Source: Bacteroidales bacterium GP1
Lineage (GTDB): Bacteria; Bacteroidota; Bacteroidia; Bacteroidales; Muribaculaceae
DNA: 20,554 nucleotides
Assembly: GCA_001701105.1 (NCBI GenBank)
Contig: DAAI01000013.1
Span: 1 to 20,554 of the forward strand
Direction of reading: 5' to 3'
The notes beneath the pieces were generated by a model. It saw only the letters and a list, made by a program, of their open reading frames with translations. It had not been told where the DNA came from and made no database searches. Shown piece after piece: positions 1-7,936 of the stretch (positions are counted from its first letter, which is position 1; every line of letters begins with the position of its first letter). Made by a program: the position numbers and the translations under genes.

Positions 1-242
1 CAGTAAATAAGCGTATGGGTGCGGGGGCTAACGGCATGCTTCATGCAGAGGCGCGATTCATTGACTTCTGCATTAACTTGTTAATCAATCGGATGGCGAA
101 TGCACGGCTCGTGCGTCCGGCTTACCGACTTACGGCAAAGGGATGCACCCGTCAACTGTGGTGCATCCCTTATGACTTTACGGATCTATAATCCCTAACG
201 ACTTTTCGGGTTTAAAGATTCTTCAGATTTTGGTTCAGTAAA
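1..242. other. Left-edge region, mostly non-coding, 3' flank of pgi
   Basis: No gene can be supported here. The strongest element is the 12-bp hairpin at 138-171, annotated separately. Several short perfect inverted repeats are visible: GCATG/CATGC at 34-46, ATTAAC/GTTAAT at 72-85 and GCACG/CGTGC at 102-114. One plus-strand frame stays open from the window edge (base 3) to a TAA at 189-191, which could be the tail of a gene beginning outside the window. It runs straight through the terminator hairpin, and its 62-residue translation resembles nothing I recognise, so a chance open frame is more likely. Confidence 0.5.
138..171 (-). terminator. Hairpin terminator of the lysS-gpsA-pgi operon
   Basis: A perfect 12-bp stem (138-149 with 160-171, arm AAGGGATGCACC) encloses a 10-base loop about 70 bases past the pgi stop. 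The T tract on the minus strand is short (three T), so efficiency is uncertain. Its position at the end of a minus-strand operon supports a terminator or a 3'-end stabiliser. Confidence 0.6.
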
Positions 243-1553
243 TCAGGCTTCGTAACCCGGTTTCTTTAGGAGTTTGAACATATTGCGCTTGTAGGCCTCT
301 ACGCCCGGCTGGTTGAAGGGATTCACTCCCAGCATATAGCCGCTAATGCCGCATGCCTTCTCGAAGAAATAAATGAGCTGACCGAGGCTATATTCGTCGA
401 GTTGCTCAAGCTCGATGCGGATATTGGGTACTCCGCCGTCGACATGAGCCATCTGCGTGCCAAGCTCGGCCATCTTGTTGACTTCATCGATTCTCTTTCC
501 GGCAAGATAGTTGATACCATCGAAGTTGTCTTTATCTTCCGGAATACGGCGTTCCACACTCGGTTTTGCCACTGACAATACAGTCTCGAAGATGGTGCGC
601 TCGCCTTCCTGAATCCACTGTCCCATTGAATGGAGGTCGGTGGTGAAATCTACTGATGCCGGGAAAATACCCTTTCCGTCCTTACCCTCGCTCTCGCCGT
701 AGAGCTGCTTCCACCACTCCGATACGTAGTGGAGGCGCGGGTCGAAATTCACAAGAAGCTCAATCTTCTTGCCGTCCTGGTAGAGGGCATTGCGGAGGCG
801 TGCATATGTAAGGGCGATGTTGCCGTCGCCGGGATGCTTCACCGTGGCCTCCATATCCTTGGCTCCGGCGAGGAGTTTTCTGATGTCGTGGCCGGCCACT
901 GCTATGGGGAGAAGTCCTACCGGGGTAAGGACGGAGAAGCGTCCGCCCACGTTGTCGGGAATCACATATGTCTCATAGCCTTCGTTGGTGGCCATTGTGC
1001 GCAACGCCCCTTTTTTCTCATCCGTGATAGCCACGATAAGATCTTTTGCGGCTTCTTTCCCGGCTTGCTTCTCGAGGAGTTCCTTAAGGATTCTGAATGC
1101 TATGGCGGGTTCGGTTGTGGTACCCGATTTTGAGATTACTATGATGCCGAAGTTCTTGCCGGTCAGGAGTTTTTCGAGCTGGGCAGTATATTCCTCGCTT
1201 ATGTTCTGGCCTGCGTAAAGCACTTTCGGCTCTTTAGGATTGGGCGCATAATAATATTCAAAATTATCGGCCAATGCGGTGTTCACGGCCTTTGCTCCGA
1301 GGTAGGAGCCGCCGATTCCTACACATACCACATACTCGCACTTTTCGCGCAGACGGGCGGCTGTGGCCTCGATACGCTCCAGAAGCTGGTCGGGAGTATC
1401 GGTCGGGAGAGTCTGCCAGCCGAGGAAATCGTTCCCGGCGCCGGTGCCGTCGTTAAGGGTGGCAAGGGCCTCTACTGCCTTATCTTTCAGTGCTTCATAC
1501 TGTTTCTCTGCGAAATAGACCGCATATTCCGTGTTCAATTGAATGCTTCTCAT
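243..1553 (-). CDS. pgi: Glucose-6-phosphate isomerase
   Basis: This cytoplasmic enzyme interconverts glucose 6-phosphate and fructose 6-phosphate in glycolysis and gluconeogenesis. The 436-residue product carries both family signatures: DNVGGRFSVLTPVG near residues 200-213, and a C-terminal signature near 405-422 with FNQPGVEAYK. It also has the phosphate-binding SKSGTTTE at 141-148 and GESEGK at 286-291, which contains the expected catalytic glutamate. Length fits the shorter bacterial form. I chose the ATG at 1551-1553 because the product then begins MRSIQLN, which aligns with the usual Bacteroides N-terminus (MKNISLN). An in-frame ATG at 1620-1622 overlaps the gpsA stop as TGATG and would add 23 residues, so translational coupling from there cannot be excluded. 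It is the last gene of the lysS-gpsA-pgi operon. Confidence 0.96.
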   Translation of the reverse strand: MRSIQLNTEYAVYFAEKQYEALKDKAVEALATLNDGTGAGNDFLGWQTLPTDTPDQLLERIEATAARLREKCEYVVCVGIGGSYLGAKAVNTALADNFEYYYAPNPKEPKVLYAGQNISEEYTAQLEKLLTGKNFGIIVISKSGTTTEPAIAFRILKELLEKQAGKEAAKDLIVAITDEKKGALRTMATNEGYETYVIPDNVGGRFSVLTPVGLLPIAVAGHDIRKLLAGAKDMEATVKHPGDGNIALTYARLRNALYQDGKKIELLVNFDPRLHYVSEWWKQLYGESEGKDGKGIFPASVDFTTDLHSMGQWIQEGERTIFETVLSVAKPSVERRIPEDKDNFDGINYLAGKRIDEVNKMAELGTQMAHVDGGVPNIRIELEQLDEYSLGQLIYFFEKACGISGYMLGVNPFNQPGVEAYKRNMFKLLKKPGYEA

Positions 1554-1621
1554 AATTCTATAATTTTGGGTTTCTTGATTATATACAATTTTTGGGGCAA
1601 AGTTGTTGGGTGTTGTGGCCA

Positions 1622-2623
1622 TCAAGTGAACATCGGCGATATCTCCGCAAAAGCCTTTTTGGGATTTTTATTTTCATAAAGAATCTCGTATACGGCACGA
1701 AGTATCGGCATATCCACCCTATGGCCTCGCTCGTTGATGCGATGGATGCACTTTGTGCCGTAATACCCCTCGGCCACCATTTCCATCTCCATCATCGCGG
1801 CCTTTACGGAATAGCCTTTTCCAATCATGGATCCGAAATTATGATTGCGCGAGAACTTGGAGTAGGCAGTTACGAGCAGGTCGCCGAGGTAGGCCGACTG
1901 GCAGATGTCACGCCCCGGCAGCGGCGAAACGGCATCCACGAACCGTGCCATTTCCCGGATGGCGTTGCATACCATCATCGCCATGAAATTATCACCCGCC
2001 TTCATTCCGCTGATTATACCGGCGGCAATTGCATACACATTCTTCAGCACGGCGGCGTACTCGATGCCGTCGACATCGGAGCTGACTATCGTACGCATCT
2101 TGCTTCCTGCAAGCATCTCGGCGAAGGCCGCGCTGCGCTCCGTATCGCGGCAGCCTATCGTAAGATAGCTCAACCGCTCCAGGGCCACCTCTTCGGCATG
2201 GCATGGGCCGCCGATCACGAGAAGCCGGTCGGCCCGGCATCCGAAGCGCGTGGTCATCCAGTCGGTGACAATCATGTCGGCATCCGGCACGATTCCTTTC
2301 ACCGCCGACACTACATTCTTCCCGCTGATGTCGACCGTGATTCCTTCCAGCGTGTCGCGCAGATAGGGCGAGGGGGTGACGATAAGCAGCGTGTCGGCAG
2401 CCCGGCAGGCTTCATTGATGTCGCCGGTGAAGTCGATACGCATCGGATCGAAACGCACGTCGGTAAGGTACACCGGGTTATGTCCATAGCGTATGAAGTC
2501 GCCGATACTTTCCTTGTTGTGGAAGTACCAGATGATTCGATCGCAATTATTGAGCAATAATTTGGCGAGGGCCGTGGCCCATGAGCCGCTCCCTATCACA
2601 GCAACTTTTCCTAAGGCATTCAT
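1622..2623 (-). CDS. gpsA: Glycerol-3-phosphate dehydrogenase [NAD(P)+]
   Basis: The enzyme reduces dihydroxyacetone phosphate to sn-glycerol 3-phosphate in the cytoplasm, supplying the backbone for phospholipids. The 333-residue protein opens with a Rossmann dinucleotide-binding loop, GSGSWATALAK at 11-21. The third glycine of GxGxxG is alanine, as I would expect in Bacteroidetes members. Further family motifs are SAVKG near 106-110, GGPCHAEEVA at 138-147, and AVLKNVYAIAAG at 191-202, whose Lys194 is the predicted catalytic lysine. LGDLLVTAYSKFSRNHNFG at 246-264 is the GpsA substrate-binding region. The ATG at 2621-2623 gives the normal N-terminus. It lies 27 bases downstream of lysS, and its stop overlaps an in-frame ATG of the pgi frame, so the three genes are probably cotranscribed. 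Confidence 0.96.
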   Translation of the reverse strand: MNALGKVAVIGSGSWATALAKLLLNNCDRIIWYFHNKESIGDFIRYGHNPVYLTDVRFDPMRIDFTGDINEACRAADTLLIVTPSPYLRDTLEGITVDISGKNVVSAVKGIVPDADMIVTDWMTTRFGCRADRLLVIGGPCHAEEVALERLSYLTIGCRDTERSAAFAEMLAGSKMRTIVSSDVDGIEYAAVLKNVYAIAAGIISGMKAGDNFMAMMVCNAIREMARFVDAVSPLPGRDICQSAYLGDLLVTAYSKFSRNHNFGSMIGKGYSVKAAMMEMEMVAEGYYGTKCIHRINERGHRVDMPILRAVYEILYENKNPKKAFAEISPMFT

Positions 2624-2650
2624 GGCATTCTTCAGTCGGATTGCTCCGGG

Positions 2651-4216
2651 TTATTCTTTTGTAGTATCTTCTGCGGGGTCGGTGGAGTCCTTCTCCTCTT
2701 TTTTCTGACGCACTTCAGGGCGCATCTGCGGGAACAGGAGCACTTCCTGGATGGTCTGCTGGCCGGTAAGGAGCATTGCAAGGCGATCCATCCCGATACC
2801 CATGCCCGATGTAGGGGGCATACCGTATTCAAGGGCGCGGATGAAATCGGCGTCGATCACCATAGCCTCATCGTCGCCTTTGTCGGCAAGCTCCATCTGG
2901 TCGACAAAGCGTCCGTATTGGTCAATCGGGTCGTTAAGCTCCGAGTAGGCGTTTGCCAATTCCTTGCCGTTGACCATTAATTCAAATCGCTCGGTAAGTT
3001 CGGGGTGCTCACGGTGACGCTTGGTGAGCGGCGACATTTCCACAGGATAGTCGATGATGAATGTGGGCTGGATGTAGGTGCCTTCGCACTTCTCACCGAA
3101 AATCTCATCTATCAGCTTCCCTTTGCCCATTGATGGATCAACTTCTATGCCGGCCGTCTTGCAGAATGCCCGCAATTCCTCCTCCGTCTTTCCATCGATG
3201 TCGAAGCCTGTCTTTTCAAGGATAGCCTCGCGCATCGTGACACGCGGATACGGCGGCTTGAAATCTATCTCATTGTCGCCTACTTTTACTTTGGTGGTGC
3301 CATTAACGTCGAGCGCTATCTTCTCAAGCATCTTCTCCGTAAAATTCATCATCCATTTATAGTCCTTGTAGGCCACATATATCTCCATGCAGGTGAATTC
3401 GGGATTATGAGTGCGATCCATCCCTTCATTGCGGAAATTGCGTGAGAATTCATATACTCCCTCGAATCCGCCGACGATGAGACGCTTGAGATAAAGCTCA
3501 TCGGCTATGCGCAGATAAAGAGGGATGTCGAGGGCATTATGATGCGTGATAAACGGGCGGGCTGCCGCTCCGCCGGGAATCGACTGGAGCACCGGGGTCT
3601 CCACCTCCAGGTAGCCGTGGGCGTTGAAATAATCGCGCATTGAATTAAACATCTTGGTTCGCTTCTCGAAGATGCGACGCACGCCGGGATTGACCACCAG
3701 ATCCACATACCTCTGCCGGTAACGCAATTCCGGGTCGGTGAATGCGTCATAAGCCTTGCCATCTTTCATCTTCACGATGGGCAATGGCCGGAGACTCTTT
3801 GACAAGAGCGTCAGGCTGCGGGCATGGACAGAAATCTCACCGGTCTTTGTGCGGAACACTTCTCCGGTGACACCCACGAAATCACCGATGTCGAGCAATT
3901 TCTTGAAAAGCGTGTTGTAAAGCTCCTTGTCTTCGCCCGGGGCAATGTCGTCGCGCGATACGTAGACCTGAATCCGCCCTTCGCTGTCCTGAAGTTCCAT
4001 GAAAGAAGCCTTGCCCATTATCCGGCGGCTCATCACACGGCCGGCGATGGCCACCTGCCTTGGCTCGCCATCCTCCTTGAAATTTTCCTTTATCTCCGCG
4101 CTACGCCCGGTGACGCTAAATTCGGCCGCGGGATAAGGCTCGACACCCATATTCCGAAGGGCCTCGAGGCTATTGCGCCTTACTATCTCTTGTTCGCTTA
4201 ATTCGTGGTTTGCCAT
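2651..4216 (-). CDS. lysS: Lysyl-tRNA synthetase, class II
   Basis: This enzyme charges tRNA-Lys with lysine using ATP. The 521-residue protein has an N-terminal OB-fold anticodon-binding domain (about 54-145) and a class II catalytic core. Motif 2 is visible as FRNEGMDRTHNPEF at 261-274 and motif 3 as GMGIGMDRLAMLLTG at 471-485. The core continues with LLFPQMRPE at 493-501. The last 20 residues form a charged tail rich in Lys, Glu and Asp. Length is close to the bacterial LysS norm of about 500 residues. The ATG at 4214-4216 fits the family N-terminus. It is the first gene of the minus-strand operon and has a good promoter about 90 bases upstream. Confidence 0.97.
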   Translation of the reverse strand: MANHELSEQEIVRRNSLEALRNMGVEPYPAAEFSVTGRSAEIKENFKEDGEPRQVAIAGRVMSRRIMGKASFMELQDSEGRIQVYVSRDDIAPGEDKELYNTLFKKLLDIGDFVGVTGEVFRTKTGEISVHARSLTLLSKSLRPLPIVKMKDGKAYDAFTDPELRYRQRYVDLVVNPGVRRIFEKRTKMFNSMRDYFNAHGYLEVETPVLQSIPGGAAARPFITHHNALDIPLYLRIADELYLKRLIVGGFEGVYEFSRNFRNEGMDRTHNPEFTCMEIYVAYKDYKWMMNFTEKMLEKIALDVNGTTKVKVGDNEIDFKPPYPRVTMREAILEKTGFDIDGKTEEELRAFCKTAGIEVDPSMGKGKLIDEIFGEKCEGTYIQPTFIIDYPVEMSPLTKRHREHPELTERFELMVNGKELANAYSELNDPIDQYGRFVDQMELADKGDDEAMVIDADFIRALEYGMPPTSGMGIGMDRLAMLLTGQQTIQEVLLFPQMRPEVRQKKEEKDSTDPAEDTTKE

Positions 4217-4311
4217 ATCTGATTTCTATGCTTATCTCGGTTATGTTTATTAATCTTAGGATGCCCGCGGCATTATCTGATGGCTTCGGGCCTCTATGGT
4301 GCTTGAATTTA

Positions 4312-4342
4312 CAAAATTAACAAAAAATCCTCATATCCCCAA
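4312..4342 (-). promoter_or_regulatory. Promoter of the lysS-gpsA-pgi operon
   Basis: On the minus strand a -33 TTG (4342-4340) and a -7 box TAATTTTG (4319-4312) are separated by 20 bases, matching the primary sigma-factor promoter of Bacteroidetes (TTTG / TAnnTTTG). Transcription would start near 4305, giving a leader of roughly 90 bases before the lysS ATG. The match is by eye only. Confidence 0.65.
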
Positions 4343-4397
4343 CACCGGCTCTACTTCCGGCCTGAGATTCCGGCTCCGGGGCTTAGGATAAATAGCC

Positions 4398-4423
4398 AAA
4401 AAGCATTATTAAAAAGCATTATT
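4398..4423. repeat. Tandem 13-bp direct repeat
   Basis: The 13-mer AAAAAGCATTATT occurs twice back to back (4398-4410 and 4411-4423). It lies between the two divergent promoters, upstream of the pheT -7 box. The second copy overlaps the inverted repeat at 4417-4435. It may be a recent slippage duplication or part of a binding site. Confidence 0.8.
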
Positions 4424-4435
4424 TTGAGAATAATG
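4417..4435. promoter_or_regulatory. Perfect 7-bp inverted repeat upstream of the pheT promoter, possible operator
   Basis: CATTATT and AATAATG are exact reverse complements flanking TTGAG. The element ends 23 bases upstream of the pheT -7 box, just beyond where a -33 element would lie, a typical place for an activator or repressor. Function is inferred from symmetry and position only. Confidence 0.35.
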
Positions 4436-4458
4436 GGGGAAATACCACGAATTTTTAC

Positions 4459-4466
4459 TATTTTTG
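4459..4466 (+). promoter_or_regulatory. -7 box of the pheT promoter
   Basis: TATTTTTG fits TAnnTTTG exactly. The expected -33 position 20 bases upstream (about 4435-4438) is GGGG instead of TTTG, so the promoter is half-consensus. The predicted start near 4472 leaves a leader of about 110 bases before pheT. Confidence 0.5.
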
Positions 4467-4581
4467 CAGTTTGAAACGGCATGAAATATCCGGAAGGAGT
4501 TTCAGGGCCGCAGGGATGGCAATTACATAGGAATGGCCATGACCGAACACGACAATCAGGCATAGCGACAGTCTCAACAAT

Positions 4582-7089
4582 ATGGACATATCTTACAAAT
4601 GGCTCAAACGCTACATCAGCGTCGATGAGGAGCCGCGTCAGCTCGCGGCAACATTGACTTCCACCGGCTTGGAATGCGACACGGTGGAAGAGGTTGAAAG
4701 TATCCGGGGAGGGCTCCGGGGAGTAGTGATCGGCAGAGTTCTTACCTGCGCGGCTCATCCGGATTCCGACCATCTGCATATCACGACTGTCGACATCGGA
4801 GCCGGTGAGCCTCTCAGCATCGTCTGCGGCGCGCCGAATGTTGCGGCCGGCCAGACGGTAGTGGTGGCCACAGTGGGCACTGTGCTTTACGACGGCGACA
4901 AAGAGTTGAAGATAAAGAAGTCGAAAATCAGGGGTGTGGAATCCTGCGGCATGATATGCGCCGAGGATGAAATAGGCCTCGGCCACGACCATGCCGGCAT
5001 AATGGTGCTCCCCGAGGGCATAAAACCCGGCACTCCTGCCGTGGAATATTTCAACGTCACGAGCGATTACCGGCTTGAAGTCGAGCTCACTCCCAATCGT
5101 GTGGATGCCGCCAGTCATTATGGCGTGGCCCGCGACATCAAGGCTAAGCAATGGTGCGGAATCAAGCTCGCGGAGCTCAATGGCATCCCGGCCGGAGATA
5201 AAGAATATCCCGTGATAAGCGTGCCGGATGTGTCGGCCTTCCATGTAGATTGTCCCGAAGGTGCGGTAAAAGTGCGCGTCGAGGATGCGCAGGGCGCGCC
5301 CCGTTATTCGGGTGTCACCATTCGTGGCGTAAAAGTGGCGGAATCTCCGGAATGGCTTAGAAATCTCCTTACTGCCGCCGGCCAGCGCCCGATCAACAAC
5401 ATCGTCGACATCACTAATTTCATCCTCCTCGGCATAGGACAGCCCCTTCACTGCTTCGACCTTTCAAAAGTGGCCGGCGGAGAGATTGTGGTGCGCACTT
5501 GTCCGGCCGGTACGAAATTCACAACTCTCGACGGCACGGAGCGGACTCTGCATGAGGCCGACCTTATGATATGCGATGCCGAGAAGCCGATGTGCATAGC
5601 CGGCGTGTTCGGGGGGCTTGATTCAGGGGTGACTGAAGCCACGACCGATGTTTTTATCGAGAGCGCGTGGTTTAATCCCACCCGCATACGCCGAACGGCG
5701 CGACGTCACGGCCTCAGCACGGACGCTTCTTTCCGGTACGAAAGAGGCACGGACCCGCAAATCACCCCCTACGCCGCCCGCCTTGCCGCCTGCCTTATTC
5801 AAGAGCTGGCCGGTGGAAGGGTGTGCGGAGACGTAGTCGACATTTACCCCGATCCCGTGAAGCCTGTAGAAATGGATTTCTCACTCGATTACTGCAACCG
5901 GCTTATCGGCGCTTCTCTTCCCCGGGAGCTTGTGGTGACAATCCTCCGGGCCCTCGAATTTAGCGTTACCGATACGGAGCAGGAGAATGTGCTTCATCTC
6001 ATCGTGCCTACCTACCGCGTTGATGTAACGCGCCCCTGCGATGTGGTGGAAGAAGTACTCCGCATATATGGTTACAATAATATCTCGATTCCGGAACGCT
6101 CTACCAACGCCTTGTCGCAACCCGGGGAGACGGATCGTGCCAACCAACTGCAGCAGACACTCTCCAATCAGCTGACTGCGCAGGGCTTCAGCGAGATAAT
6201 GAATAATTCGCTTACCTCGGCCTCCTATTATGAGGGATTCACTTCCATCGGTGCTGCACGTTGCGTAAGGGTTCTGAATCCATTAAGCGGTGAGCTCTCG
6301 GTGATGCGTCAGACCCTCTTGTTCGGAGGCCTCGAATCCTTAGCGCATAACATCAACCGACGCTCGCAGGATCTGCGATTCTATGAATTCGGGAATGTCT
6401 ATTCGCGCGATCCGGAACGCGAACCCGACCGGGAACATCCCCTCGCTCCCTTCAGCGAGCGAATGGAATTGGGCCTTTGGCTCACCGGCCGCTGGAACCG
6501 GGCATCATGGAATGCCAAAGCCGTGGAAGCATCCGTTTATGAGATGCGCGGAGTGGTGGAAGGATTGCTGCGGCGCATGGGCATAGCTCCCGCAACGATC
6601 CATGCCGTGCAGGGAGAGGATGAGATATTCGCGGCAAAAATCAACCTCATGACGCGCCAGGGCGTATGCGTGGCCGTGATCGGAATCGTGCGCGCGGCCA
6701 TCCTTAAGCGTTTCGACATTGAGCAGACCGTGGTGTATGCCCAGCTCGACTGGAAGACCCTGCTGAAAATGTCGGCTAAGAACAGCGTCACATTCTCCGA
6801 ACTTCCAAAGACACAACCGGTGGACCGCGATGTGGCTCTCCTTGTCGACAAAGGAGTGCACTTCTCGGAGATTGAGGATGTGATTCGTAAAGCCGGAGGA
6901 AAGCTGCTGAAGGATGTGCGCCTCTTCGATGTCTACGAAGGTGAGCGTCTGCCGGAAGGCAAAAAGAGCTATGCCGTGGCCCTGACCTTGCAGGATGCCG
7001 AGAAGACATTGACCGACAAGCAGATTGACGCCATAATGCAGAAAATAGTGAAATCGCTCGCTGATGCAACGGGCGCCCAGCTGCGTTGA
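4582..7089 (+). CDS. pheT: Phenylalanyl-tRNA synthetase, beta subunit
   Basis: PheT pairs with PheS in the alpha2-beta2 enzyme that charges tRNA-Phe. The beta chain provides tRNA binding and editing of mischarged Tyr. The 835-residue protein shows the full bacterial layout: an N-terminal domain starting MDISYKWLKRYI, an EMAP/tRNA-binding OB fold (about 40-150, with HPDSDHLHITTVDIG and IVCGAPN), the B3/B4 editing domain (about 210-390, with NNIVDITNFILLGIGQPLHCFD), the B5 domain (about 400-475), the inactive synthetase-like core, and the C-terminal FDX-ACB anticodon-binding domain (about 740-835, with DRDVALLVD). The start is supported by the conserved N-terminus. pheS is not adjacent. A YebC-family gene follows 32 bases downstream and is probably cotranscribed. 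Confidence 0.97.
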   Translation: MDISYKWLKRYISVDEEPRQLAATLTSTGLECDTVEEVESIRGGLRGVVIGRVLTCAAHPDSDHLHITTVDIGAGEPLSIVCGAPNVAAGQTVVVATVGTVLYDGDKELKIKKSKIRGVESCGMICAEDEIGLGHDHAGIMVLPEGIKPGTPAVEYFNVTSDYRLEVELTPNRVDAASHYGVARDIKAKQWCGIKLAELNGIPAGDKEYPVISVPDVSAFHVDCPEGAVKVRVEDAQGAPRYSGVTIRGVKVAESPEWLRNLLTAAGQRPINNIVDITNFILLGIGQPLHCFDLSKVAGGEIVVRTCPAGTKFTTLDGTERTLHEADLMICDAEKPMCIAGVFGGLDSGVTEATTDVFIESAWFNPTRIRRTARRHGLSTDASFRYERGTDPQITPYAARLAACLIQELAGGRVCGDVVDIYPDPVKPVEMDFSLDYCNRLIGASLPRELVVTILRALEFSVTDTEQENVLHLIVPTYRVDVTRPCDVVEEVLRIYGYNNISIPERSTNALSQPGETDRANQLQQTLSNQLTAQGFSEIMNNSLTSASYYEGFTSIGAARCVRVLNPLSGELSVMRQTLLFGGLESLAHNINRRSQDLRFYEFGNVYSRDPEREPDREHPLAPFSERMELGLWLTGRWNRASWNAKAVEASVYEMRGVVEGLLRRMGIAPATIHAVQGEDEIFAAKINLMTRQGVCVAVIGIVRAAILKRFDIEQTVVYAQLDWKTLLKMSAKNSVTFSELPKTQPVDRDVALLVDKGVHFSEIEDVIRKAGGKLLKDVRLFDVYEGERLPEGKKSYAVALTLQDAEKTLTDKQIDAIMQKIVKSLADATGAQLR

Positions 7090-7121
7090 AAGTTCCAAAA
7101 GATTATAACAATACCACATAT

Positions 7122-7841
7122 ATGGGAAGAGCATTTGAATATAGAAAAGCCCGCAAGCTGAAACGCTGGGGCAACATGAGCCGGACGTTTACTCGCATCG
7201 GCAAGGAAATCACCATCGCCGCAAAGGCCGGCGGCCCGGATCCCGATACCAACCCGCGTCTCCGCGCCCTCATGCAAAACGCCAAGGCTGCAAATATGCC
7301 TAAGGATACGGTGGAACGCGCCATAAAGAAAGCCACCGACAAGGATGCCGGTGATTATAAGGAGATCATCTATGAAGGGTATGGCCCCCACGGAATCGCA
7401 ATCGTTGTGGAGACTGCCACCGACAATAACCAGCGTACCGTGGCTAACGTGCGCAGCTATTTCAACAAGCACGGCGGCTCCCTCGGCACGCAAGGCTCCC
7501 TCTCTTTCCTTTTCGACCATAAGAGTGTGTTCCATGTCAAGCCCGCAGAGGTTGACACAGAGGAGCTTGAGCTGAACCTCATGGACTTCGAGGCCGAGCT
7601 GGAGGCTGATCCGGAGGCCGAGGAATGGGTAATCTACGGTGCTTTCGACCAGTATTCAAACCTTCAGAAATTCCTTGAGGAAAACGGAATCGAGATCTCT
7701 TCGTCCGAGTTCGAGCGTATCCCCAACGATTATAAGGAACTCACCGCCGAGCAGCGCGAGGCTGTAGAGAAGCTCCTTGACCGCATTGAGGAGGACGAGG
7801 ATGTGCAGAACGTGTTCCACAACATGAAGGAAGAAGACTAA
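7122..7841 (+). CDS. YebC/PmpR-family protein (transcriptional regulator or translation factor)
   Basis: The 239-residue product belongs to the widespread YebC/PmpR (TACO1-like) family. The diagnostic N-terminus reads MGRAFEYRKARKLKRW, followed by FTRIGKEITIAAKAGGPDPD, NAKAANMPKDTVERAIKKA and GYGPHGIAIVVETATDNNQR. The acidic C-terminal third is typical. Members have been described both as DNA-binding regulators and as factors that help ribosomes at difficult sequences such as polyproline, so the exact role here is not settled by sequence. I use the ATG at 7122-7124 rather than upstream non-ATG codons because it gives the family's standard first residues. It probably shares the pheT transcript and ends at the bidirectional terminator near 7890. 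Confidence 0.93.
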   Translation: MGRAFEYRKARKLKRWGNMSRTFTRIGKEITIAAKAGGPDPDTNPRLRALMQNAKAANMPKDTVERAIKKATDKDAGDYKEIIYEGYGPHGIAIVVETATDNNQRTVANVRSYFNKHGGSLGTQGSLSFLFDHKSVFHVKPAEVDTEELELNLMDFEAELEADPEAEEWVIYGAFDQYSNLQKFLEENGIEISSSEFERIPNDYKELTAEQREAVEKLLDRIEEDEDVQNVFHNMKEED

Positions 7842-7886
7842 GCCACGAAGTGGATACGCCCCGGCTCCCGCGAGGGCGCAGGGCAT

Positions 7887-7924
7887 AAAAAAATCCGGAA
7901 GAATTTCTTCCGGATTTCTTTTTG
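7887..7924. terminator. Bidirectional intrinsic terminator between converging genes
   Basis: A perfect 11-bp stem, AAATCCGGAAG (7891-7901) with CTTCCGGATTT (7907-7917) around loop AATTT, is flanked by A residues on the left and a T-rich run on the right. It can therefore end the pheT-yebC transcript on the plus strand and the gene ending at 7937 on the minus strand. Confidence 0.9.
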
Positions 7925-7936
7925 CTTAAGTGAATC

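Noticed and set aside
1..130. Small palindromes at the left edge considered as a group II intron end, mobile-element end or tRNA
   Set aside because: No domain V-like hairpin, no cloverleaf and no terminal inverted repeats with target duplication could be built from the bases present.
1592..2560. 322-codon plus-strand open frame across gpsA
   Set aside because: Antisense shadow of a clear GpsA sequence with intact family motifs; no promoter or recognisable protein.
4516..4565. Short leader ORFs (4 and 10 codons) upstream of pheT, tested as a Phe attenuator peptide
   Set aside because: Neither ORF contains a Phe codon and no terminator-type hairpin with a T run lies between them and pheT.
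4351..5451. 366-codon minus-strand open frame across the 5' part of pheT and its promoter
   Set aside because: Antisense shadow of PheT; its tail overlaps the intergenic promoter region and its translation shows no domain.
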